From GWA2-66-18 sp964537395 (GTDB taxonomy: Bacteria; Elusimicrobiota; Elusimicrobia; UBA1565; UBA9628), in assembly GCA_964537395.1 (NCBI GenBank), contig CAZIBN010000043.1, positions 1-31,274 of the forward strand: a stretch of 31,274 nucleotides of DNA, read 5' to 3'. The position numbers and the translations under genes are program-made. Below, one piece after another: positions 24,201-30,889 of the stretch. Numbering within the stretch: the first letter of the stretch is position 1; every line of letters begins with the position of its first letter. The notes under the pieces are model-generated. The model was given only the letters and a program-made list of their open reading frames with translations, made no database searches and was not told where the DNA came from.

Positions 24201-27200
24201 GCCGGGAGGCGAGCCGGTCAGGCGCTGGGCCGTGTGCTCTTCCATGTACTCGGACATGTCCATGCGGATCATGGCCTCGGGATCGTTGAACAGGAAGCGC
24301 GCGAGCTCCTTGGCGAGATAGGTCTTGCCGACGCCGGTCGGCCCGGTGAGCAGGAACTTGCCCATGGGACGGTTCGGGTTGGAGAGGCCGGCCTTGTTGC
24401 GGCGCACCGCGTTGGCGATGGCCGTCAGCGCGGGGCCCTGGTTGACCACGCGCCGTCCGATCTCCTCTTCCATCTTGGTGTAGCGCGCGGCGTCGTCCTC
24501 GCCCAGGTTGAGCTGGCCGGAGGCGATGCCGGTCTTGGCGGCGATCACGCGCTTGACGACGTCCGTCGTGACCTGGCCTTTGCCGTCCTTGACGGCTTCG
24601 CGCTCGGCGTAGAGCGACTCGGCCTTCTGGACGAGCTTGGCGACCTTGTTGTAAAGGTCGATGGGCAAGGCAAGGGTCGAGGCGATGCCCTTATCCACCA
24701 ACGCCTGACGAGCTTCATTAACGGCCACGACGAGCTCGCCCCACGTCTCGCGCAGGTCGAGCGTGATCGAGGCGCGCAGGTTGTCCGGGCGGGAGAGCTC
24801 GGCCGCGTCCTGCACGGCCTTGATCGCCTTGTCGGGATTGAAGTTCGTCTTGTCGAACTGGTCGGTGAGCTTCGCCGCGTCGACGAGCGCCTGATCCGGC
24901 AGGACGGCGTCGTGCAGGTTCTGCAGCCAGGCCTTCATCGCGCGCAGGATCGAGATCGTCTGCGGGACGGTCGGCTCCTCCACGTCGATCTTCTCGAAGC
25001 GGCGGCGGAACGCGTCGTCGCCCTCGATGAACTTCTTGAACTCCGAGCGCGTCGTCGTGGCGATGACGGAGATCTTGCCGTCGCGCAGCGGCCCCTTGAG
25101 CACGTTGGCGATCTTCTGGCCCGAATTGTCGAGGAAGAACTTCTGGATCTCGTCCATCAGCACGATGATGTCGTTGCCGCGCGACGGCCCGCTCTGGTTC
25201 AGGCGCGGCAGCAGGTCGAGGATCTGGGACAGGATGCCGACGGGGTCTTCCTGCGTCAGCACCTTGTTGATGTCGAGCTCGACGAGCCAGCGGCCCTTGA
25301 GCCGCTGGAACTGCAGGAAGGCCTCGCCGTCCTGCGAGGTCGCGTGCTCGGCGTCCTCGATCATCTCGGCCAGGCCCTCGGGCACGGCGGTCTTGCCCAC
25401 GCCGGCCTCGCCGATGAGGATGACGGAGTTGCGCATGCCGCGCGGGGAGGTCACGATCGGGAGCATCCGCTTGATCTCATCGCCGCGGCCGACGACCGGC
25501 GGGCGCTTGTCGTCGGGATGGCGCGCGAGCGGCCGGAGCAGCACGGTCAGGAGCTGGATCTGCTTGTCGGTCAGCTTGCTCTTGCCGTCGCTGAGCGTGA
25601 CGTTCTGCAGGTACTCCTGCCACGCCTGCGCCGGGTCGCGGCGCGGGATGGCAGACGCCTCCGGCTTGGCTTCTTCAACGGCAGCGGCGACGGCCTTCTC
25701 GGACGGCTTCACATCGGCTTCGCCGGGCTGCTCCTGGAACGGGCGGACGGCCGACGCGGCCGATTGCGGCGAGACGGTCTCGTCGACGAGGATCTGCAGC
25801 GTCGCGCGCAGGTCGGAGCCCAAGGGAACCTCGAGCAGCGCCGCGGTCTCCGACCCGCGGAAGTTCGCGTGCACGAGATTGAGGCGGCGGACCTCGGCGT
25901 AGTCCTTGATCGCCTCGGCGCTGGTTCCCGCGCGGAACTCGACGATGATCGCGCGGTCGTGGGCGTAGGCCGGAGCGCCGGCGTACGGCGGCTCATGCTC
26001 GGTCATCGCCGCGGCGACGTTGGGGTGTACCTTCACGACCGTGACGTACGCCTCGGCGGCAAGAGCGACGGCCTTCACCTGCGCTTCCGCGGCGTTCGCG
26101 GCGGACACGGTGTACATGTCGCCGTGGTGATACAAGGTGCTCTGGCCATGACGGGAGAGGACCGCGCGGATGTCGGTCTCGGAGGTCCCGCCGATGAGCT
26201 CGACCAAGACCACGTTGACGCCGTACTCGGCCTTGCCGTGGCTGACGATCTTCGCCGGCAACGTCGGCTTCGCGGGCGGCGCGGGGGCGGGCTCGACGAC
26301 GGGCTCCGGCGCCGGCTCAGGAGCAACTTCGGGAGCGGGCGCGGGCGCGGCGGCGGCCGCAGCGCGGGCGCTCAGATCGGCCATCGCGTCCTGGTTGATG
26401 CTGACCGACAGAACGAGCTGGCTCGAAGCGACGCGCAGGGCCATGTCCGCGACAGCCGCGGAATCCATCAGGAGCTCATAGATGATCCGGCCCATGCCGT
26501 CGCGGGACACGGACACAGAGTCGTGGCCCAGAGCGTGGATGAACGCGCGGGCGGCGGCCTCATCGACGGCGTGGAAGATCGCCTCGACCTTGGTGTAGGT
26601 CGGGTTGTCGCCGTGGATCTTGGCCAGCGCGTCCGCAGCGGAGGCGTCGCCGAACGAGGCGACGACGGCGCGGTGAGCGCGGATGCTGTGGGTCGCGGGC
26701 ACGGCGCGGAAGGCCCGCGCGGCGAGGACGGCCTGCTCGTCGGATTCGAACGTCAGCTTGACCGAGGTGACGAAGCCCATGCCGTGGGAGTCGTTGACCG
26801 TCTGGCGCGAGCGGATCGGGGGCAGGTCCTCCATCATGTCGATCATGAAGTTGCCGAACTCGTCCTCGGTCATGGGGTTGTCGAACGCCACGTCGATGAC
26901 GTTGCCAGGCAGCGAGTCGTCGGACGTCACGGCCTTTCCGGCACCGGCGGCGCGGGCCGGGGCGAAGGGGCTCTCCCCCGCCACGAGCGCGGGCACGGGA
27001 GCCGAGGCGGACGGGGCCGGGGCGGCGGGCTCAAGAGGGAGCGAGACCTGCGCCGGCGCGGCGGCCGGGGCTTCCGCCGCGGGAGCCTCGACAGTGCGGG
27101 CGTGACCGCGCGTCAGAAGAAGATCATGCACGAAGCTCGAGACGACGACCGACTTCACGTCGGCCTCGTCGGCGAGGGCGCGGGCAAGCTCGGCGGCCTC

Positions 27201-29795
27201 GGCGGAGGAGCGCAGCGTCGTCTCCACGACCGTCTGGCCCTTCAGCTCCTTATGGGACGACAGGGAGCGGAACACCCGCAGCGCGGCGGCGTGGCTAGCG
27301 AACACGGCGCGCACGCGCGCCTGCGGATAGCTGCTGTTGAGCTTGACCTTCGCCGTCCACGACGGGCGGACGGCGGCCTGAACGGTCAAGGGCTCGGGCA
27401 CGGGAAGGATCATCGCCTCACGGATCGCGGGATTGACGACGAGGCGCACGACCGCGGCGTCCTGGGCGAGGCGTCGGGCGATCATGTGCCCGTCCGTGCG
27501 GTTGGCGAGCGTGACGCGGTAATACCCCTGCTCGGCCGCGGTCGCGGTGTAGTCCAGGCCCGCGAACACGCGCTCGATGTCCGCCTGCGTCGAATTCGGA
27601 GCGATATCAACGGCGAGCACCTCTGAGGAAACGGCTTCGTTGGCCTCCACCTTAGTCATCGCATCCACGGGAGCGGAGACGCCGGGGGCGTCGCCGATCG
27701 ACGGGGCGCTCAGGAAGCTTTTCAGCGCCGAGAACTTCGCCCCGCCGCCGCCCTGGCTGTTCTCCTTGTCCGCCGACTTCATCGCGTCCTTGAGCTTGCC
27801 CTGCTGGTGCTTGTTGTCCCAGCGGGCGAAGATCTCGTGCTCCTTGAACCACTTGCGCAGTCGCTCGTAGAACGGCCCGTTGCGCGGGTCGGCGAGGACG
27901 GCCTTGATCTTCTCGAGCGAGTCCTCGGGCATGGCCTTCTCTTTAAGGAACTCGGCGGCCTTATCCGGGTAAAGCTTCATCAGAGCTTCGAGCTTCTGAT
28001 CGTCCGACAAGCCGCGGAACTCTTCCTTCGCCATCATCTCGTCGACGAGCGTCTCGAGCGCGTTCTTCATCGCGTGCTCGGTCTCGAAGGCGGAGACCTC
28101 GCTGTCGAGCCCGAGGTCCTCGGCGATCTGCACGATCACGGCGCTCCACTGGCTCATGAGCTCCATGAGGTCCTGCACGGCGGCCTCGGAGCGGACCTTC
28201 TCGCGGATGCACCAGTAGTCGTAGGAGCAGGGCAAAGCGAGGAACAGCAGGGGCAGGGCCAGCGCGAAGTTGAAGTACGCTGCCGCGTAGAACACCGCGA
28301 GCGCCGTGAACGTCACGGTGTTGGCCAAGGTGTTCACACCCTTCTGCGTGCGCACGCCCATCACGTCGGCGAGCCACGTCAAGACGTTGGAAGGGCCTTC
28401 GTAGAGGCGCCGGTAGAAATGCTGGTAGTTCCGCTCCACCTTCGGGTTGAACACCCATTTGGCGTAAAAGCGCTCCGGCAGGACGCTGGCGAGGATCTTG
28501 CCGCCGTCGAGCTGGGGCAGGGGCAACAGATTGAAGGCGGCGAGCGCCAGGTTCATCTTCCAGAGTCCGGCGGCCACGACCGCGAGCACGCCGCCCGCGG
28601 GCAGAAGCGCCGCCGCGGCGAACGCCACGCCCGCGATCAGGAGGTTCGTCGCGGGACCGGCCGCGGCGACCCAGAACGCGTTGCGCGCCGAACGCGGGCC
28701 GCCGAAGGGCGAGGTGAGGTTGTTGAAGTCCGCGTCCACGGGCTTACCCGCGCCGAGCAGGATCGGGAACGGCAGGAGAAGGCTCGAGATCGTGAGGGAC
28801 AGCGCGGGGATGATCACGGTCTTGACCGCGTCGATGTGGACGAACGGGTTCAGGCTGTGGGACCCGGCGTGCTCGGCGGTGTGATCGCCGAGGCGGTGCA
28901 GGACGGCGATGTGCGCGACCTCATGGGCGAGCACCGAGACGACGAGCCCGATGGCGAGCGTGAGCACGGGCACTGCGCCGAAATTGATCGCCACGGCGAC
29001 GGCCGCGATCACGGAGAGCGGCGCCACGACCTTCGCCCAGAGCGGCGTGCCGTGGTCATGACGGATCTCTCCGACCTGGCGCGCGGCCTCGGGGGTCGAG
29101 ATCGCGTAGTCGTTGATGATCGAGTCGGTGCGTCCCGTCGACTTCTTCAGGCCGTTGCCGTGGGAATGAGCCCCCTTCGCCGCGACCGGCGCGTTCTGCA
29201 GGCCGTCCGCGCGCGCGGCGGACCCGTCAAAGGCCTCCCCGCCCGAGAGCGACAGGAATGGAAGATACTTCGCCAGCGCGGAGCGCAGCCCGGACTTCTT
29301 CGGCCCCACCCAGCGAGGCCCCGCCTCGGTCGCCTTCTTATCGATCTTCACCCAGCGCGGCCCGCTTTCAGCAGGCGTCGCCGCCGGCTTCTTCTCAGCC
29401 CCCACCCAGCGAGGCCCCTCTTCACCCTTCGGCGCCTGCGGTGCCTGCGGTGCAATGGGCGCGCCAGTCTGATTTACCGGCTGCTGCGCGCCCTGGCCTT
29501 CATCACCCTTCGCCGCGGCAGGAATAGGCAGCGCCAAAGCCGTGGGCGCCGGAGCGGGAGATAGCGCCGGGGCCAGGCTCACGGATCCAAGCTGGAGATT
29601 GTTGGGGAGAGACTGCACGCCGTTAAGCGTCGAAGGCGCAAAGCCCACGCGCGCCGCGGAGCCCGCCTCCGCCGCTTGTCCCGCGCGGAACGACTGCGCA
29701 GCGACGGGCATAGCCGCGGTCGTAACGATCAGAGACCCGCTCACGATCACAGCCACGACGGACTTCAAAGTTTTAGTCGTTCGCAACGATGTCAT
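21255..29795 (-). CDS. Giant site-2 metalloprotease / Clp-type double AAA+ ATPase fusion protein
   Basis: One uninterrupted 2,846-codon frame. N-terminus: signal/anchor (about 10-33), an Ala/Pro-rich region, three GPRWV motifs (127, 145, 159) and an FDGS motif (Phe189). About 245-550: a multi-helix M50 site-2 protease core with HEVAH (His291, Glu292, His295) and LDGG (Asp430), i.e. a full zinc site. About 560-720: helical, charged. About 723-1350: six loosely similar 70-80-residue alpha/beta modules. About 1430-1700: Clp D1 with Walker A GEAGVGKT (Lys1468), Walker B MDE (Asp1548) and RRRFEKI, but no recognisable KYRGEFE pore loop. About 1790-2110: canonical D2 with GPTGVGKT (Lys1824), GYVGY and FDE (Asp1890). 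C-terminus: about 700 residues, helical and HEAT-like in part. Likely an inner-membrane protein with the ATPase rings in the cytosol, unfolding substrates for intramembrane cleavage (inference). An AT-rich patch at 23158-23210 encodes an Asn/Lys-rich linker. Confidence 0.93.
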   Translation of the reverse strand: MTSLRTTKTLKSVVAVIVSGSLIVTTAAMPVAAQSFRAGQAAEAGSAARVGFAPSTLNGVQSLPNNLQLGSVSLAPALSPAPAPTALALPIPAAAKGDEGQGAQQPVNQTGAPIAPQAPQAPKGEEGPRWVGAEKKPAATPAESGPRWVKIDKKATEAGPRWVGPKKSGLRSALAKYLPFLSLSGGEAFDGSAARADGLQNAPVAAKGAHSHGNGLKKSTGRTDSIINDYAISTPEAARQVGEIRHDHGTPLWAKVVAPLSVIAAVAVAINFGAVPVLTLAIGLVVSVLAHEVAHIAVLHRLGDHTAEHAGSHSLNPFVHIDAVKTVIIPALSLTISSLLLPFPILLGAGKPVDADFNNLTSPFGGPRSARNAFWVAAAGPATNLLIAGVAFAAAALLPAGGVLAVVAAGLWKMNLALAAFNLLPLPQLDGGKILASVLPERFYAKWVFNPKVERNYQHFYRRLYEGPSNVLTWLADVMGVRTQKGVNTLANTVTFTALAVFYAAAYFNFALALPLLFLALPCSYDYWCIREKVRSEAAVQDLMELMSQWSAVIVQIAEDLGLDSEVSAFETEHAMKNALETLVDEMMAKEEFRGLSDDQKLEALMKLYPDKAAEFLKEKAMPEDSLEKIKAVLADPRNGPFYERLRKWFKEHEIFARWDNKHQQGKLKDAMKSADKENSQGGGGAKFSALKSFLSAPSIGDAPGVSAPVDAMTKVEANEAVSSEVLAVDIAPNSTQADIERVFAGLDYTATAAEQGYYRVTLANRTDGHMIARRLAQDAAVVRLVVNPAIREAMILPVPEPLTVQAAVRPSWTAKVKLNSSYPQARVRAVFASHAAALRVFRSLSSHKELKGQTVVETTLRSSAEAAELARALADEADVKSVVVSSFVHDLLLTRGHARTVEAPAAEAPAAAPAQVSLPLEPAAPAPSASAPVPALVAGESPFAPARAAGAGKAVTSDDSLPGNVIDVAFDNPMTEDEFGNFMIDMMEDLPPIRSRQTVNDSHGMGFVTSVKLTFESDEQAVLAARAFRAVPATHSIRAHRAVVASFGDASAADALAKIHGDNPTYTKVEAIFHAVDEAAARAFIHALGHDSVSVSRDGMGRIIYELLMDSAAVADMALRVASSQLVLSVSINQDAMADLSARAAAAAAPAPAPEVAPEPAPEPVVEPAPAPPAKPTLPAKIVSHGKAEYGVNVVLVELIGGTSETDIRAVLSRHGQSTLYHHGDMYTVSAANAAEAQVKAVALAAEAYVTVVKVHPNVAAAMTEHEPPYAGAPAYAHDRAIIVEFRAGTSAEAIKDYAEVRRLNLVHANFRGSETAALLEVPLGSDLRATLQILVDETVSPQSAASAVRPFQEQPGEADVKPSEKAVAAAVEEAKPEASAIPRRDPAQAWQEYLQNVTLSDGKSKLTDKQIQLLTVLLRPLARHPDDKRPPVVGRGDEIKRMLPIVTSPRGMRNSVILIGEAGVGKTAVPEGLAEMIEDAEHATSQDGEAFLQFQRLKGRWLVELDINKVLTQEDPVGILSQILDLLPRLNQSGPSRGNDIIVLMDEIQKFFLDNSGQKIANVLKGPLRDGKISVIATTTRSEFKKFIEGDDAFRRRFEKIDVEEPTVPQTISILRAMKAWLQNLHDAVLPDQALVDAAKLTDQFDKTNFNPDKAIKAVQDAAELSRPDNLRASITLDLRETWGELVVAVNEARQALVDKGIASTLALPIDLYNKVAKLVQKAESLYAEREAVKDGKGQVTTDVVKRVIAAKTGIASGQLNLGEDDAARYTKMEEEIGRRVVNQGPALTAIANAVRRNKAGLSNPNRPMGKFLLTGPTGVGKTYLAKELARFLFNDPEAMIRMDMSEYMEEHTAQRLTGSPPGYVGYGEGGQLTEAVRKKPYSVLLFDEVEKAHPKVFDVLLQILDDGRLTDGQGRTVDFKNTVIIMTSNSGMGGVDGEKYAKLLAKVNSHNDTVTNEAEKIDTVAKTAEINKLWDEEIDLMVGAALKERFRPEFLNRLDEDPLSKNKWIRVNRLRPEDIAKIGSIQLKEFQQLLADRHDTDIQFDASVVNFLAVEGYSPLYGARPMTAAIEKNIIDPLAQWILKEAEAGKKDVRGALIKVSYVDGKIVFEASKKPETNTARTTVQGASEAVAAELFSLIERLSGGVDAEEPSENLFDHLMRKARPTAEKAGDASGTGTAPRTKAFLMPGTASPVNSAIINSEHNNSKKKDAVVRHLTEEFLAAVEASGWPADVREALGTPASGQGEGWLKQIVKLSKEQATKAGVSAPVTIAASADKDAIRVAVGGAYALTEDDQRILAMHFSGTAPASYLAAQQKADNLNLSARLLWDHNLLDLYRRLSAIPGARMGFKTGAEGTQIWLEIKREQAAPALSAAAPAAAASGDKLAGTPHQIREMAKTRELMMRVIDQSRMSEDRRDGHAIRIAAAEGYAMLAQPSDAAVARGWIEAKKWGAEVVEEKADNQWSSPTVKIQVGADWPLAMTAALVLERFGGAEDVEMLENMARRVTGTSHTEVPVHNALVQALSAIYARLGLAATRSAMHRVASIKGGRTNDISEAANRALGTVGMPADLDHAKTDADAYLAMMKRLGRTDELQRIFRDTTFWGTNSAEPVRQAALMLAGETETSAEALNRLHNMMKTQSSYSRTAFAMSRAWASIVAREGLTRGLGDAMKRYLDARGVKDYSLGSSWSILYAYVLTAQMAGGADALAPLEELMNSSPGDIASVNEQAYFNSPEAWARVLVRSGKFEEYSRSQGLNADGSPKPSKLQEMLTSQTRPMLAAAALRAIAYARDPQFSRRAAEPKGNIPDIHPTAAGSVAPSTPSYPRGPSNPRFRDDWPPRHDMF

Positions 29796-29804
29796 TGGTT
29801 CCCT

Positions 29805-29809
29805 CTCCT
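29805..29809 (-). promoter_or_regulatory. Shine-Dalgarno of the giant gene
   Basis: AGGAG on the minus strand lies nine bases before the ATG at 29795. It stands out because most other genes here lack a Shine-Dalgarno and look leaderless. Confidence 0.7.
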
Positions 29810-29849
29810 GAGTACCACTACAACGCGCCTCTATATAAGGACAGGCCCA

Positions 29850-29876
29850 ATTATATTGCTGGTTGATCTATATCAA
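29850..29876 (-). promoter_or_regulatory. Candidate promoter of the giant gene
   Basis: On the minus strand TTGATA (29876-29871) and TATAAT (29855-29850) are separated by 15 bp, shorter than the usual 17. They would give a leader of about 50 nt that includes the Shine-Dalgarno. A second AT-rich block, TATATA (29832-29837), is an alternative -10. Confidence 0.45.
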
Positions 29877-29976
29877 TAGGACCCGAGGACCCAAAACCAT
29901 CGGCGATTAAGACCCAATTTTTTACAGGCCCAATGGGAGAGGCGAACTAGGACTTAACGGCAACGTCGATATGGGC

Positions 29977-30099
29977 GAGGCCGGCGGCGTGATGTCCTGA
30001 GGGGACGCTCGGCATTGAGCCTCACTCGCGGGTCAGACCACCAATACCAGCATGTGGTCTGACCCCACACGCCCCTCCGGACATCACGCCGCCGGCCTC
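29977..30099 (+). other. Branched inverted-repeat element A (123 bp)
   Basis: Outer arms 29977-30004 and 30072-30099 pair at 27 of 28 positions. Inside lie a small hairpin GGC-ATTGA-GCC (30011-30021) and a perfect 12-bp stem starting GGGTCAGACCAC (30030-30041 with 30054-30065) around a 12-nt loop. The result is a three-way junction. Element B (30214-30335) repeats this plan on the opposite strand. The region carries no convincing gene. Confidence 0.75.
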
Positions 30100-30131
30100 T
30101 AGCATGTGTACGTTGGGTGAGCGTCTACGTT

Positions 30132-30165
30132 CGCCGCTTGCGCGGCGCGAGCTCGTCAGACGAGC
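30132..30165. repeat. Two small adjacent hairpins between elements A and B
   Basis: CGCCGC/GCGGCG (30132-30137 with 30142-30147, 4-nt loop) and GCTCGT/ACGAGC (30151-30156 with 30160-30165, 3-nt loop) lie in the 114-bp spacer. They may belong to the same composite element. Confidence 0.5.
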
Positions 30166-30213
30166 GTAACGCGCCATGAAGCCGTCATACACGGCCAGCG
30201 CGTAACCTGAAAA

Positions 30214-30335
30214 GACGGGCACGGATCGATGTCCGACGGGGCGTGGGTCGCGCGACCGAGATGCTTATAGGTCGCGCAAGACCCGAGCGCGGCTCAATGC
30301 CGCGCGTCCCCGGCGGACATCGATCCGTGCCCGTC
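30214..30335 (-). other. Branched inverted-repeat element B (122 bp), opposite orientation to A
   Basis: Outer arms 30214-30241 and 30308-30335 pair at 27 of 28 positions. Read on the minus strand it has the same order as element A. A 7-bp hairpin with the same ATTGA loop (30305-30287) comes first, then a GGGTC-based stem (30284-30270 with 30257-30245, 2-nt bulge) with a 12-nt loop. Its sense strand matches transcription of the HspR-like gene, whose stop is 13 bases upstream, so it would form the 3' end of that mRNA. Confidence 0.75.
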
Positions 30336-30348
30336 CCCTACATCGGTG

Positions 30349-30609
30349 TTACGCGCGGAGGCTGAGGATGACGCGAATACCGGCCAGGTTGACTTTCTTC
30401 TCCATCCAGCCCCGAATGTCGCGAAGCCGGGACATATCGACGTCGGTGTAGAGGCGCTGCCGGCCCTCGGTCCGCGAGGGGCGAAGCAGGCCGTGGCGCT
30501 CGATCCAGCGCAAGGTCCAGATCGGGATGCCCGCCAGACGCGACGCGGCGCCGATCGTGTAGACCGGGGTGGCCGAGGTGCGCTTGACCGGGCGGTAGAG
30601 CCTAGCCAC
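30349..30609 (-). CDS. hspR: MerR-family regulator, HspR-like
   Basis: The 86-residue product starts at GTG 30609. Residues 17-86 are a MerR winged helix: YTIGAASRLAGIPIWTLRWIERHGLL, then a wing RTEGRQRLYTDVDMSRL, cited here in parts. The closing KKVNLAGIRVIL is like the HspR group, where a VNLAG(I/V)R segment is typical. HspR represses dnaK and clpB operons in actinobacteria. No CTTGAGT-N7-ACTCAAG (HAIR) site is seen nearby, so the heat-shock role is inference. The stop of the small upstream ORF overlaps this start by eight bases. The giant Clp-like gene follows on the same strand after elements A and B. Confidence 0.7.
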   Translation of the reverse strand: MARLYRPVKRTSATPVYTIGAASRLAGIPIWTLRWIERHGLLRPSRTEGRQRLYTDVDMSRLRDIRGWMEKKVNLAGIRVILSLRA

Positions 30610-30754
30610 GGGGAGGCGGGCGCCGGAGCTTGCGCGCTGCGCGCGCGACGGAGGACGCCTCGAGGCGGACAGCCTCAGAGCGGATCTTCACGTACGGCGT
30701 CCAGGTCGCGGTTCTTTTCACGAACATCCAGGGCATCAGGTCCTTGGCGATCAT
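30602..30754 (-). CDS. Small basic protein upstream of and overlapping the HspR-like gene
   Basis: A 50-residue ORF from ATG 30754, with GGAGG eight bases or so upstream; ATG 30760 is also in frame but too close to that site. The product starts MIAKDLMPWMFVKRTATW and becomes Arg/Lys-rich (RKLRRPPPRG at the end). No family is recognised. Its support is the good ribosome binding site, the strong promoter just upstream, and the eight-base overlap with the next start. It could instead be a leader peptide that sets translation of the regulator. Confidence 0.5.
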   Translation of the reverse strand: MIAKDLMPWMFVKRTATWTPYVKIRSEAVRLEASSVARAARKLRRPPPRG

Positions 30755-30796
30755 CGGCATGACCTCCGGGGAACGTCTGGCGCGGCAAGCTACGAG

Positions 30797-30825
30797 TATA
30801 TAACAGCTTTCCTGATATATGTCAA
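30797..30825 (-). promoter_or_regulatory. Strong sigma-70-type promoter for the small ORF and hspR-like gene
   Basis: On the minus strand a perfect TTGACA (30825-30820) and TATATA (30802-30797) are separated by exactly 17 bp. It is the best consensus promoter in the window. The spacer contains the near-palindrome TGACATATATCA, a possible site for the MerR-type product. Confidence 0.75.
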
Positions 30826-30877
30826 TAGCTAAGCTAACAAACAATATCATGGGGTTCCGGGCGAAGCCTTCATTTGT

Positions 30878-30883
30878 TAGGAT
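30878..30883 (+). promoter_or_regulatory. Leaderless-type -10 hexamer for mgtE
   Basis: TAGGAT (in GTTAGGAT) ends six bases before the GTG at 30890. Confidence 0.45.
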
Positions 30884-30889
30884 TTCGAC

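Noticed and set aside
24234..27626. Very long plus-strand ORF (1,130 codons) opposite the giant gene
   Set aside because: Its product is Arg/Gly/Leu/Asp-rich without any motif, while the minus strand encodes clear AAA+ and linker domains. Such antisense ORFs are expected in high-GC DNA.
30022..30222. 66-codon minus-strand ORF in the intergenic region
   Set aside because: It lies mostly across element A and the hairpins, has Arg-rich composition, and its bases are better explained by the inverted-repeat structure.
29977..30335. Integron attC sites
   Set aside because: The long folded arms suggested attC, and a GTTGGGT lies between the elements, but no matching RYYYAAC partner, integrase or cassette array is present.
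29977..30335. CRISPR array
   Set aside because: There are only two copies, in opposite orientation, with diverged arms and no regular spacers or cas genes.
29796..30348. HAIR operator (CTTGAGT-N7-ACTCAAG) for HspR
   Set aside because: Fragments such as TTGAG occur in the ATTGA loops, but no full site with correct spacing was found.
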